A DNA stretch of 64,000 bases, taken from NCBI GenBank assembly GCA_011525845.1, contig WYBP01000020.1:124001-188000 (forward strand), in the 5' to 3' direction. The stretch is from Gemmatimonadaceae bacterium. GTDB taxonomy: Bacteria > Gemmatimonadota > Gemmatimonadetes > Gemmatimonadales > Gemmatimonadaceae. Below are positions 7,353 through 16,794 of this stretch, piece by piece (positions within the stretch are counted from its first letter, which is position 1; each line of letters starts with the position of its first letter). The notes under the pieces are model-generated. The model searched no databases and was not told where the DNA came from. It saw only the letters and a list, made by a program, of their open reading frames with translations. The translations under genes were made by a program, and so were the position numbers.

Positions 7353-10345
7353 GGGACGGTGGACGGGGACGTGGTGGACGGCGGCCGGTACGTCTGGCGG
7401 TCGTAGTCGAGCTTGATCTCGGGCTGCGCCTTGAGCGAGATGAAGAATGTAAAGGCGAAGTTGCCGTTCGGCGCGCGCGTGAAGCCGAAGATCGCGCGCC
7501 AGTCGTGCAGCTCGCGCTGCAGGGTGACCACCTGGCTCGCGAACTCGCTGCGCTCCACGTCGTAGTTGGTGCTCCACGACGCGGCCCACTTCGGCGTCAG
7601 GTTGAAGCTCGTGCGCACCCCCACCGAGGTCGTGGGCGGCACCCGGAAGAAGGTGCCCCCCACCGTCGACGGCGTGGTGTTCAGGTCATTCGGCGGCGTC
7701 TGGCTGGCGAGGAGCACGCAGGTGTCGTAGTTCGGCAGCCCGAGCAGGGGCTGGCACTTCACGGCGGGGTCGTAGTCGACGATCCGCCCGCCCACGGGCT
7801 GCCGCTGCCGCTGCGCGCTCACCGTGAACGCCGCCTGGAAGCCGGCGCCGGAGGGGATCTCCTGCACCGCGCCCCGGGACCGCGTCCCCGTGACGGCCGC
7901 CATCCCCCCGGCCGCATCCCGTCCCGACCCGAGCCCGGCCTGCATCGGGTCCGTCGAGGGAGCCCCGCTTCCGCCCGCCGGTGCGCCGCGCTCGGGCGGC
8001 TGCGCGCCGAAGAGCCGGCCGATCCCGCGCACGATCGCCGAGTTGCTGTTGAGGGCGAACGAGGCGCGCACAGACTCGCGGTACGGCTTGAAGACCGCCG
8101 TGTCGCTGAGCACGTCCCCCTGGAAGAGTGAGTAGTCCACGCCGAGATCGAACCCCGGCAGGAGGTCGGAGCGGAAGGTGTAGCCGAAGCGGTCGGTGGA
8201 GAACCCGGAGCCGGTCTTCGCCTTCCGCTCGAAGTCGTACGAGAAGGACGTGAACTGCAGCGACGCGAGCCGGATCTTCTCGCCTTGCGCGTCCGCGGAG
8301 TCGGACGTGCCCTTGAGCTTCGCCTCGACGGTCATGGCGAGGCCGAGGCTCACCCGGTTCTGGGCGAGCGCGCCGAGGTATCCGGTGCGCGTGCGTCCCA
8401 GCGCGGCCAGGAACTCGTCGCTCACCCGGGCGGCGGGCGAGTAGCTGTAGGAGAGCGTCGGCGAGACGGAGTGGCGGATCCGCTGGATCCGCCCGAAACC
8501 GGGATAGAGCCGAAAGAGCGTGGGTGTGACGCCGATCCCGTAGGAGAGGCGCTTGCTCTGCGACACCCAGGCGCCTCCGGTGCGCTCGCTGCGCACGAAG
8601 AACCCCGACGGGTCGACGTTCGACGCGGTGATGCTCGGCGCGACGTTCCAGGTGCCCTGGAGCAGCTGGGGGAGCCCGAGGGAGACGTCGAAGTCCGCGG
8701 TGGAGAGGAAGGTCTTCTGGAAGACGCGGTCGACGCGCCTCGTCGTGTCGCTCGGGTCGATCAGGGTGCGGATCGACGGGTAGTCGTTGATGTTCTCGCT
8801 GAAACGGAGCCCGCTCTGGACCTGGAAGTCGAAGATCTTGAAGGGCGTCCCGAGCGTGAGGGTGGTGGCGCTCGAGTTGCGCTTGAGGCGCACCGAGTCG
8901 AGCACGCCGCCGACGTCGGTGTAGCGCCAGGCGAAGTCGCCCGCCGCGTCGATCTGCAGCTGCTGCGAGGTGGAGTACTGCAGGCTCGGCGTCGTGACGA
9001 ACCACTCCCCCAGCTCGAGCGGCTTGGAGGAGACGTTGATCGACGGGAAGTTCTGGTCCACCTGGTCGCGCCCCGGGTACTGCCGCCGCGAGCCGCCGAT
9101 GTTCACGCTGAACGGCCCCTGCGTCCGCACGAGGTTGAGCTGCGACCCGATCGTGGCGACGGCCGCCAGCGGGTTGATGATCGTCTGCCGCTGCACCTGC
9201 GTGCTGGTGACGTAATTCAGGTTCGTGGTCAGCCGCGTGCGGGAGGAGAACTCCTGGTTGTGCGCGAGGCTCACGGCCGTGTTGCGGCTCCCCGAGCTGA
9301 GCGAGCTCTGCGAGAGCGCCAGGGTGCCGCTGATGAACCGGTCGAGCCAGCGGTAGCGGAGCTCGCCGTTCAGCCGTGTCCATCCGGGGTCCTGCTGCGT
9401 CGCGCGCGCACTCGACCGCCAGTCCATCGACACCTGCGCGTCGACGTAGTCCGAGATGGCGAAGTAGTAGCCGATGTTCTCCGCCGTGCGGCGGTAGGAG
9501 GGGCTGTTGCGCACGAGCTCGGCGAACCCGAGGCGCGGCGTGAGGATCCCGGAGCGGCGTCCGTCGCGGATGTCCTGGAAGATGAACGGGAACCAGAACA
9601 CCGGGACGTCCTGGATGTAGAAGATCGCCGGGCGCGCGACGATCACGTTCCCGCTGACGCGCTTCAGCTCCTTCGCGAGGAAGTGATAGTGCGGCACGGA
9701 GTCGAGGCACGAGGTCAGGAGGCCGTCGCGCCCATACACGGTGGTGCGGTCCCCCGTGCTGTCCGAGGAGAAGGCGGCCTGGTGCGCCTGCACCCGCCAG
9801 TCCTCGCCGGCGTTGGCGACCGTGCTGAAGTCGCGCGTGCGCCCTTCCCGCCGCTCCACGTCGTACGTCATCTCCATGCGGCCGATCACGTCCTCCCCGC
9901 GGGAGGGGTCGCGCATGACGATCGTGTCCCCGCGCGCGGAGACGACCTTGGTGCTGTCGTTGAACTGGATCGAGTCGGCGACGAGGAGCGTGGAGTCGCG
10001 CTGCACCGCGGCGCGCGCGCTGTCCGTGCGGACGAGCGTCATCACGCGCCCCTGCGCATCGAAGGCGACCGTGCCGGCCTGGTAGCGGACGACCGTGTAT
10101 CCCTTCCGCGCGAGCAGGGCCAGCATCACCGAGTCCTCCGGTGACCATTCGACCAGCGTCGCCCGGGTGGTGGAGTCGCGCCCCCCGAGGCCGCGCCCGA
10201 GCGGGTCCTGGGATCCCGGGTTCCCGACGCCCGGCGGCGGCGCGACCGGGCGCGGGCGCTGGGCCTCGGCCGCCGAGGAGGACGCCGCGAGCGCGGCGGC
10301 GACCAGGAGGGCGGCCGCGGCGCGGCGCCACGGCCGCGAGGTCAC
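7349..10345 (-). CDS. lptD: LPS-assembly protein LptD (OstA-like outer-membrane protein)
   Basis: Outer-membrane beta-barrel that inserts lipopolysaccharide into the outer leaflet. The 998-residue product begins with a signal peptide (Ala/Leu core ending ASSSAAEAQ), then an OstA-like periplasmic jellyroll (about 90-260, with LLVADSIQFNDSTKVVSARG), then the junction AIFYIQDVPVFWFPFIFQD and SGILTPRLGF, typical of LptD, and a long aromatic-alternating barrel. A Gly/Ala/Pro-rich insertion (APAGGSGAPSTDP) lies about 180 residues from the C-terminus. Start GTG 10345 overlaps tatC as GTGA. Longer than E. coli LptD (784). Distant members of the family are hard to separate, but the order of blocks fits. 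Confidence 0.88.
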   Translation of the reverse strand: MTSRPWRRAAAALLVAAALAASSSAAEAQRPRPVAPPPGVGNPGSQDPLGRGLGGRDSTTRATLVEWSPEDSVMLALLARKGYTVVRYQAGTVAFDAQGRVMTLVRTDSARAAVQRDSTLLVADSIQFNDSTKVVSARGDTIVMRDPSRGEDVIGRMEMTYDVERREGRTRDFSTVANAGEDWRVQAHQAAFSSDSTGDRTTVYGRDGLLTSCLDSVPHYHFLAKELKRVSGNVIVARPAIFYIQDVPVFWFPFIFQDIRDGRRSGILTPRLGFAELVRNSPSYRRTAENIGYYFAISDYVDAQVSMDWRSSARATQQDPGWTRLNGELRYRWLDRFISGTLALSQSSLSSGSRNTAVSLAHNQEFSSRTRLTTNLNYVTSTQVQRQTIINPLAAVATIGSQLNLVRTQGPFSVNIGGSRRQYPGRDQVDQNFPSINVSSKPLELGEWFVTTPSLQYSTSQQLQIDAAGDFAWRYTDVGGVLDSVRLKRNSSATTLTLGTPFKIFDFQVQSGLRFSENINDYPSIRTLIDPSDTTRRVDRVFQKTFLSTADFDVSLGLPQLLQGTWNVAPSITASNVDPSGFFVRSERTGGAWVSQSKRLSYGIGVTPTLFRLYPGFGRIQRIRHSVSPTLSYSYSPAARVSDEFLAALGRTRTGYLGALAQNRVSLGLAMTVEAKLKGTSDSADAQGEKIRLASLQFTSFSYDFERKAKTGSGFSTDRFGYTFRSDLLPGFDLGVDYSLFQGDVLSDTAVFKPYRESVRASFALNSNSAIVRGIGRLFGAQPPERGAPAGGSGAPSTDPMQAGLGSGRDAAGGMAAVTGTRSRGAVQEIPSGAGFQAAFTVSAQRQRQPVGGRIVDYDPAVKCQPLLGLPNYDTCVLLASQTPPNDLNTTPSTVGGTFFRVPPTTSVGVRTSFNLTPKWAASWSTNYDVERSEFASQVVTLQRELHDWRAIFGFTRAPNGNFAFTFFISLKAQPEIKLDYDRQTYRPPSTTSPSTVP

Positions 10346-11133
10346 GCCGCGGCCCCGCCGATCGACTCCGCTGCCGCGCGACGCAGCCGCCGCTCCCGCG
10401 CCCGGTAGGTGAACCAGGACACGATGATGCTGAGCTCGTAGAGGCCGTACATCGGCAGCGCGAGCAGCGCGGTCATCACGATCAGGTCGCCCGGCGTGAC
10501 GAGCGCCGAGACGATCACGCTCCCCACCATGGCGTGCCGGCGGAACTTGGACATCCCGCGCGGCGTGATGAGCCCGAGCGCGGTCAGCGCGAACACGACG
10601 ATCGGCAGCTGCGAGGCCGCACCGAAGGCCAGGCAGGTGGTCACCATGAACGAGAAGTAGTCGGCGGCCGTGATCATCGGCTGCAATGCGGCCGACTGGA
10701 TCTTGAACAGCACGTCGATCATCACCGGGAGCACCCATTTCCACCCGATGAATACCCCGCCCGCGAAGAGAAGGGTCGCCGCGAGCAGGACGGGCACCAT
10801 GAGCTTCTTCTCGTGCCGGTGCAGTGCCGGGGAGAGGAAGCGCCAGACGTGGAAGCCGATCACCGGCGCCGCCGCGATGAGCCCAAGGCCGAAGGCGATC
10901 TTCAGGCTGATCGTGATGGTGTCCGCGGGATGCGTGAAGATCAGCTTCCCGTTGGGCAGGTAGGGCAGCACCGGCGCGGCGAGCAGCCCGATCAGGTCGA
11001 GTCCCGGCCGCAGGACGATCGCGAACGCGACCATCATCGCCACCAGGAGTGCCCCGAGGCTCCAGAGGAGCCGGTAGCGCAGCTCCTCCAGGTGCTCGAG
11101 GAAGGGCATCTCGCCCGAGGGTCCGTCACTCAT
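10342..11133 (-). CDS. tatC: Twin-arginine translocase subunit TatC
   Basis: Polytopic inner-membrane core of the Tat system, which binds twin-arginine signal peptides of folded proteins. The 263-residue protein opens with the family signature MPFLEHLEELRYRL and has six hydrophobic spans, with FRRHAMVGSVIVSALVTPGD between the later ones and a basic C-tail. It is somewhat longer at the C-terminus than E. coli TatC (258). No tatA or tatB is in the window. It overlaps lptD by 4 bases (GTGA) and follows cpoB after 36 bases, so envelope genes are clustered here. Confidence 0.97.
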   Translation of the reverse strand: MSDGPSGEMPFLEHLEELRYRLLWSLGALLVAMMVAFAIVLRPGLDLIGLLAAPVLPYLPNGKLIFTHPADTITISLKIAFGLGLIAAAPVIGFHVWRFLSPALHRHEKKLMVPVLLAATLLFAGGVFIGWKWVLPVMIDVLFKIQSAALQPMITAADYFSFMVTTCLAFGAASQLPIVVFALTALGLITPRGMSKFRRHAMVGSVIVSALVTPGDLIVMTALLALPMYGLYELSIIVSWFTYRARERRLRRAAAESIGGAAA

Positions 11134-11169
11134 CGTGCCGCCCGGGGCCGGCCGTGCCGGCGTGTCACG

Positions 11170-12014
11170 CTAGGGCCGGCGGGCGCCGAGGAATCCCTCG
11201 GCCAGCAGCGCGGCATCGGACTTCGGGTACTTGTCCACGATCTGCTGGAAGAGCGCGCGTGCCTGCTCCGTCTGGCCGACGACGCGGAGCGCGGTCGCCC
11301 GCTTGTAGAGCGCCGTCGGCGCGCGTTCGGAGCGCGGGAAGCGCTCCACGACCAGCGCGTAGACGGAATCCGCCGCGACGCCGTTCCCTTCCGCGGCCCA
11401 GGTCTCCGCCACGCCATAGAGCGCGTCCGCGGCGAGGTCCGAGGTCGGGAACTTGGTGAGGAGCTCGCTGTACGCGGCGCGCGCGGAGCCCGCACTCCCG
11501 CGGCGGAACTGGTCCTGCGCGAGCTGGTAGAGCTGCGCCGGACCGGGACCGGCCGGGGCCGCAGATGCGCCACCGGCGGGGGGCGTGGTCCCCGGCGGGC
11601 GTGTGGTGTCGCGCGGCTGGAGGTCCGCGGCCGCACGTTCGCGGGCGTCCTCCTCGAGCTGGGCGCGCATCTCCTGGATCCGGCGGGCCGACTCGCCCGT
11701 CCGTTCCTGGATGGTGATCAGCTGCTGGCGGATGGCCTGCAGGTCCTCACGGACATCGCCCCGCAGCCGCATGGTGGTGGCGTGCATCGACTGGACGGTG
11801 TCGTTCACCACGGCGAGACTCGCCGCGACATCCGCCAGGGTACGCGCGAACGCCGAGTCGCGCGCCATCATCTCCCCGCGCGTGGCGTGGAGATCCCCGC
11901 GGACGACCTGCAGGTCCGACTGCAGGACCCGCACGTCGCCGCGTGTGGCGAAGCACGCGCCGGCCGTCAGGATGACGACCGGCGCGCACAGCGCACGGAC
12001 TGCTCGTGAAGCGA

Positions 12015-12018
<4 letters not shown>
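11170..12018 (-). CDS. cpoB: CpoB/YbgF-type lipoprotein with TPR repeats
   Basis: The 282-residue protein starts with a lipoprotein signal (lipobox TAGAC), followed by a coiled-coil region (about 30-135, LQSDLQVVRGDLHATRGE and QAIRQQLITIQERTG), a Pro/Ala linker and C-terminal tetratricopeptide repeats (YQLAQDQFRRGSAGSARAAY onward). This coiled-coil plus TPR layout is that of CpoB/YbgF, which joins Tol-Pal to peptidoglycan synthesis during division. CpoB of enterics is periplasmic rather than lipidated, so the lipobox is a difference. It overlaps pal by 4 bases with a GTG start, completing the order tolQ-R-A-B-pal-cpoB. Confidence 0.9.
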
Positions 12019-12641
<623 letters not shown>

Positions 12642-12683
12642 GTGGAATCCTCTGAATGAAGGGAACATGTGTATAGCCGAAAT

Positions 12684-13985
12684 CTAGCGCGTGATGACGA
12701 GGCGTGGGGACCACGCCGCCATCCGAGCCGCCGGTCCGCGCGTCAGCTGTCGCATCCGCCCGGACTCGGTGTCCAGAACCCACAACTGCTTGCTGCCACT
12801 CCGCGAGGACGTGAAGACGAGGTGCCGGGCGTCCGGCGCCCAGGACGGATCCTCGTTCACGGCATCGATCGTATGCTGCTTCACGCTGCGGTCGCGCAGG
12901 CTGATCGTCGCGATCTGGAACCGGCCCTCGATCTGCGTCGAGAACGCGACGAAGCGCCCGTCGGGCGACCACGACGGGTCTGATCGGTACAGTTGGTCCC
13001 CGAACCCCGATGTCGTCAGGAGCTCGGCGTTCGTGCCATCCGCGTCCGTAATATATATCTCCGGCCGACCGAGACGGAACGACGTGAATGCGATGCGCCG
13101 GCCGTCCGGCGAGAAGCTCGGCTGCGCGTTAGTCGACCCGCCGACGGTGATGCGGATGCGGCGGTCGCTGCCCTCCACCGGCAGCGCGAAGAGGTCGACG
13201 CCGTCCTCGCCGGAGGCGTACACCATCGTCTTGCCGTCGGGGGAGAAGGCGGGCGACATGTTGGTGCCCCCGGTGCTCGAGACGCGGCGCGAACGCCCGC
13301 TCTCGATGTCGCGCAGCACCACGTGCGTGCCGTCGTCCAGCATCTCCATGTAGGCCATCTGCTGGCCGCTCGGGTGCCAGGCCGGGTCGAGCCCCGAGAC
13401 CACGCCCGGCACGCGCTGCGCGTTCGCGCCGTCGGCGTCCACCTGCCAGAGCGTCCCCTCCCGCGTGAACAGGATGCGCGTGGCACTCACGCCCCGCGCG
13501 CCCGTGACCCAGCGCTCGATCTCGTCCGCGATCCCGTGCAGCGACATCCGCCACTCCGGAGAGAGGGGCGCACCCCGGAGCGGGAGATCCGCGCTCTGCA
13601 GCACGCGGGCAGCCGCGACCTCGTGGAGGACGAGGCGGAGCGTGCCGCCCGCCGACGGCGTGACCTGGAGGATCGCAGCCGCGCCCAGGCGCGCGAAGAG
13701 CGGATAGTTGAGCGTCCCCACCGTCGGCTGGCCCGAGTCGGGCGCGATGACGGTGATGCGATCCCCGTAGTCGAGGTCGCGCGAGATGATCGCCTTGATG
13801 GAGTCGGCGTCCGGCCCCTGCATCGGCAGGATGTAGAGCCCCGGGCGCGTGCCGGACGAGTAGGTCAGCCCGATGCGGACGCCCTGCGGCGCGGGATCCT
13901 GCGCGTGCACCGCAGGCGCGAGGAGGGCGATGAGGCACGCGATGGCCAGCGGCAGTCGGGCGGTGGTCAGGGCGTGGGATGTCAT
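12684..13985 (-). CDS. tolB: Tol-Pal system beta-propeller protein TolB
   Basis: Periplasmic TolB, which shuttles between Pal and TolA during outer-membrane constriction. The 433-residue protein has a signal peptide (ending APAVHAQ), an N-terminal alpha/beta domain (about 25-165) and a six-bladed propeller recognised by repeated WD40-like PD40 motifs (DPAWHPSGQQMAYM, SPAFSPDGKTMVYAS, QPSFSPDGRRIAFTS, DPSWSPDGRFVAFS, DPSWAPDARHLVFTS). ATG 13985 overlaps the preceding TolA-like gene as ATGA. A 42-base gap with a TATACA hexamer separates it from pal, which may have a weak internal promoter. Confidence 0.96.
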   Translation of the reverse strand: MTSHALTTARLPLAIACLIALLAPAVHAQDPAPQGVRIGLTYSSGTRPGLYILPMQGPDADSIKAIISRDLDYGDRITVIAPDSGQPTVGTLNYPLFARLGAAAILQVTPSAGGTLRLVLHEVAAARVLQSADLPLRGAPLSPEWRMSLHGIADEIERWVTGARGVSATRILFTREGTLWQVDADGANAQRVPGVVSGLDPAWHPSGQQMAYMEMLDDGTHVVLRDIESGRSRRVSSTGGTNMSPAFSPDGKTMVYASGEDGVDLFALPVEGSDRRIRITVGGSTNAQPSFSPDGRRIAFTSFRLGRPEIYITDADGTNAELLTTSGFGDQLYRSDPSWSPDGRFVAFSTQIEGRFQIATISLRDRSVKQHTIDAVNEDPSWAPDARHLVFTSSRSGSKQLWVLDTESGRMRQLTRGPAARMAAWSPRLVITR

Positions 13986-14686
13986 CGCAGGCGCGCGGGG
14001 TCGAAGCTGAAGGTGATCGGAAGGATGTCGTCGCTGAATCCGGCGGGCAGGGCACCGAACGCGGCCTTCGCCGCCTCGACCGCGCCCTCGACCTCGAGGT
14101 CGAAGGCGAAGTTCCCGCTGCGGGTGACGAACCGGAATCCGTCCACCGAACCGTCGCGCCGGATGAAGAAGAACACTTCGGCCTTGAGCGCGCCGGGATT
14201 CCTGGGCCGGAAGTTCAACGCGATCTGGCGCACGATGTTCTGTAGATACCCCGGAAACGGGAATTCGATCCCTTCCGTGCGCACCGTCGCGACGTCGGTG
14301 CCCGCGCCGCCGACCTCTCCTCCGCCCGCGCTCGGCGCCTTGGCGGCGGAGACCTTCTCCGGCGTCTTCGTGATGTTCGTCGTGGCGCGCGTCTGCGGGC
14401 GCGCCGTGCGGCTCGGGGGATTGATCGGCGCCGCCTTCGCCACCTCGCGCGTCTCCGCCTTCGGGGGCGCCTTGGACGGCGTCTCGGGCGCCGGCGTCTC
14501 CCGCACCACCCCGACGGCCCGCTCCCCCGGGGGGGCGGCCACGAGATCCACGCGATACATCGGCGGGAGCGTCGGCGCGCCCGCGCCGCGGAAGAGCACG
14601 AGGGGCAGGATCAGCGCCGCGTGGAGGAGGACGGAGAGCGCCAGCGGCCCGCCGAGCCCCGGTGGGCGTCGGAGGGCGACACTCAC
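13982..14686 (-). CDS. tolA: TolA/TonB-type energy-transducing protein
   Basis: The 234-residue protein has one N-terminal membrane span (LALSVLLHAALILPLVLF), a Pro/Ala/Lys-rich periplasmic stalk (about 60-130) and a C-terminal alpha/beta domain of the TonB/TolA type (YLQNIVRQIALNFRPRN, then KAEVFFFIRRDGSVDGF). Its place between tolR and tolB makes it the TolA of the Tol-Pal machine, linking the TolQR motor to TolB/Pal. It is much shorter than E. coli TolA (421), mainly in the stalk. GTG 14686 overlaps tolR as GTGA and the stop overlaps tolB as ATGA. A TonB function is the alternative. Confidence 0.88.
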   Translation of the reverse strand: MSVALRRPPGLGGPLALSVLLHAALILPLVLFRGAGAPTLPPMYRVDLVAAPPGERAVGVVRETPAPETPSKAPPKAETREVAKAAPINPPSRTARPQTRATTNITKTPEKVSAAKAPSAGGGEVGGAGTDVATVRTEGIEFPFPGYLQNIVRQIALNFRPRNPGALKAEVFFFIRRDGSVDGFRFVTRSGNFAFDLEVEGAVEAAKAAFGALPAGFSDDILPITFSFDPARLR

Positions 14687-15099
14687 CGCGCGACGTCCTC
14701 GGGTTCGGCCACCATGCCGATGTTCCCGACACCGGCGGCCCGCATGATCGCCAGCACCTCGACCACCCGGCCGTACGGGACGTCCTTGTCCGCGCGGAGG
14801 TACACGCCCTCGCGCCCCGCCTGCGCCGCGAGCGCCTTGAAGCTCCCCCGGAACTCGGCGAGCGAGAGCCGCACGTCGTCGGCGAAGATGGTGCCGTTCC
14901 GCGTGACGGAGACCACGAGCCCGCTCTTCGAGTTCAGCGGGCGCGCCTCGGCCTTGGGGAGCGAGACGTCCACCCCGCCCTGCATCATGGGCGCGGTGAT
15001 CATGAAGATGATCATCAGGAGCATCATCACGTCGATCAGCGACACGACGTTGATCTCCGCGTTCATCGGGGTCCGGTCCCCGCGGCCGCGGCGAGCCAT
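14683..15099 (-). CDS. tolR: Tol-Pal motor protein TolR (ExbD/TolR family)
   Basis: Inner-membrane proton-channel subunit with TolQ. The 138-residue protein has the family layout: short cytoplasmic tail, single membrane span with the proton-carrying aspartate (INVVSLIDVMMLLMIIFMI), and a periplasmic ExbD domain (VYLRADKDVPYGRVVEVLAIMRAAG). Length matches ExbD/TolR (about 140). It follows tolQ after one base and overlaps the tolA-like gene by 4 bases. ExbD and TolR are hard to tell apart by sequence; the neighbours decide for TolR. Confidence 0.95.
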   Translation of the reverse strand: MARRGRGDRTPMNAEINVVSLIDVMMLLMIIFMITAPMMQGGVDVSLPKAEARPLNSKSGLVVSVTRNGTIFADDVRLSLAEFRGSFKALAAQAGREGVYLRADKDVPYGRVVEVLAIMRAAGVGNIGMVAEPEDVAR

Positions 15100-15100
15100 C

Positions 15101-15808
15101 CTACAGCCGCCCCTCGCGCGCCATCAGCGCGATGACCTCGGACCCGAACCCCTCGAGCTCTCCATCGAAGCGGTTCAGCCGTGCGGCGAAGATGTTGTAG
15201 CCGAAGTAGGCGGGGATCGCCACGGCCAGCGCGAAGGCGGTCGCGATCAGCGCTTCGGCGACGCCGGGGGCGACCGCCGCCAGGTTGCCCGAACCGCCGC
15301 GTGCGACGCCGAGGAAGGCATTGATCACGCCGATGACCGTGCCAAGGAGGCCGAGGAGCGGGCTCACGGAGCCGACCATCGCCAGGAAGGGCACGTAGGT
15401 GCCGAGCTGGTCCCGTTCCGAGCTCGTCTCGGCGTCGAGCACCATGCGGAGCGCCTGCACCTGCGACGCCGTCAGCGTGACGGGCCCGCCCCCCTCCGCC
15501 GCGACGGTGCGGGTCTCGGAGAGGAACTGCAGCGCCCGCTGCAGGACGCGCGTGTGGGGACTCGGCTGCGTGCGCTTGGCGAGCGAGGCCACCGCCTCGA
15601 GGCGCGAGCTCTTGTGGAACTCCCCGAGGAAGCGCTTCGCGTTGGCCTCGACGCGTCGGAAGGTGATCCACTTGGAGAGCATCACCGCCCACGAGAGGAG
15701 CGAGAGCACCGCGAGGATGGCGAGCACGGCCTTCGAGAAGGTCGTGGAGGCCCGGATCAGGTCGAGTGCCGTCGACGGGACGGCCGCGGAGACTTGGAGG
15801 AAGATCAC
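15101..15808 (-). CDS. tolQ: Tol-Pal motor protein TolQ (MotA/TolQ/ExbB family)
   Basis: Inner-membrane stator subunit with three spans that harnesses proton flow for TolA. The 235-residue protein shows the first span (AVLAILAVLSLLSWAVML) and the conserved channel block LAMVGSVSPLLGLLGTVIGVINAF with EALIATAFALAVAIPAYFGYN. I chose GTG 15808 (VIFLQVSA), which overlaps the epimerase stop as GTGA; the frame continues upstream to 15871 only as a shadow. It starts the tolQRAB-pal-cpoB series. Confidence 0.95.
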   Translation of the reverse strand: MIFLQVSAAVPSTALDLIRASTTFSKAVLAILAVLSLLSWAVMLSKWITFRRVEANAKRFLGEFHKSSRLEAVASLAKRTQPSPHTRVLQRALQFLSETRTVAAEGGGPVTLTASQVQALRMVLDAETSSERDQLGTYVPFLAMVGSVSPLLGLLGTVIGVINAFLGVARGGSGNLAAVAPGVAEALIATAFALAVAIPAYFGYNIFAARLNRFDGELEGFGSEVIALMAREGRL

Positions 15809-16755
15809 CTGGCAGCGAAGTAGTCGTATGTCCGGCGGAGCCCATCCTCGAGCGACACCTGCGGGGACCATCCGAGTCCGTTCCGCGCCTTCTCGATACT
15901 CACGACGGAGCGCCGCTGTTCCCCGGGACGCGGGGCGGCGTGCTCGAGGGGGACGGACTTCTTCGCGGCCGCCATCAGGATGCGCGCGAGGTCCACCACC
16001 GAGGTCTCCTGCTGCGTCCCGAGGTTGAACGCACGGTCATCCACCTTCCCGGGCGGGATCGGCGCAAGTCCCGCGGCGAGCACGTGGGCGCGCGCGACGT
16101 CACCGACGTACACGTAGTCCCGCGTCTGGCCGCCGTCCCCGAAGACGGTGAGTGGCGTGCCCTTGAGCAGGCGACCGCAGAAGATGGCCACCACCCCGGC
16201 CTCCCCGTGGGGATCCTGGCGAGGCCCGTAGACGTTCGCGAACCGGAGCGACACGTAGTCGAGGCCGTGGACGCGCGCGTAGTAGGCGAGATAGAGCTCG
16301 GCGGCGAACTTCGCGATCCCGTATGGGGACTCGGGATCCTTCGCGTAGGTCTCGAGGTTCGGCGGCTCCACGAAGTCGCCGTAGACCGCTCCGCCGGTGG
16401 ACGCGAAGATGAAGCGCGTCTTGCGCCCGGAGGCGTGCACGGCGCTCATCAGGTTCACCGAGCCACCGATGTTCACGTCGACGTCGAACTTGGGATCCGT
16501 GACGCTCTTGCGGACGTCGATCTGCGCCGCGAGGTGGCAGACGAGGTCGAACGCCCCTTCACGGATGCAGGCCGCCGCCTCCGGCGAACGGATGTCCGCC
16601 TCGACGAAGCGCGCCTTGGCGGGGACCTGCTCCCGCTTCCCGCTCGAGAGGTTGTCGAGCACCGTCACGGACCACCCCTCGGCGATCAGGGCGTCCGCGA
16701 CGTGTGAACCGATGAACCCTGCCCCACCAGTGACCAGCGCGTTTCGTGTCGTCAT
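15805..16755 (-). CDS. NAD-dependent nucleotide-sugar epimerase (GalE-like extended SDR)
   Basis: Extended short-chain dehydrogenase of 316 residues. It shows the NAD-binding TGGAGFIGSHVAD at residues 9-21, the active-site Thr/Ser region FASTGGAVYG, the catalytic YGIAK and the LRFANVYGPRQDP segment typical of UDP-glucose/UDP-GlcNAc 4-epimerases. It probably interconverts UDP-sugars for surface polysaccharide; exact specificity cannot be fixed. It directly precedes and overlaps tolQ (GTGA), so envelope-sugar and Tol genes are co-expressed. A dTDP-glucose dehydratase is less likely because the DE pair of that family is missing. Confidence 0.85.
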   Translation of the reverse strand: MTTRNALVTGGAGFIGSHVADALIAEGWSVTVLDNLSSGKREQVPAKARFVEADIRSPEAAACIREGAFDLVCHLAAQIDVRKSVTDPKFDVDVNIGGSVNLMSAVHASGRKTRFIFASTGGAVYGDFVEPPNLETYAKDPESPYGIAKFAAELYLAYYARVHGLDYVSLRFANVYGPRQDPHGEAGVVAIFCGRLLKGTPLTVFGDGGQTRDYVYVGDVARAHVLAAGLAPIPPGKVDDRAFNLGTQQETSVVDLARILMAAAKKSVPLEHAAPRPGEQRRSVVSIEKARNGLGWSPQVSLEDGLRRTYDYFAAR

Positions 16756-16794
16756 CGAGGGAAGATAGGCGGCCGTCCGCGCTGGCTGTAGCCG

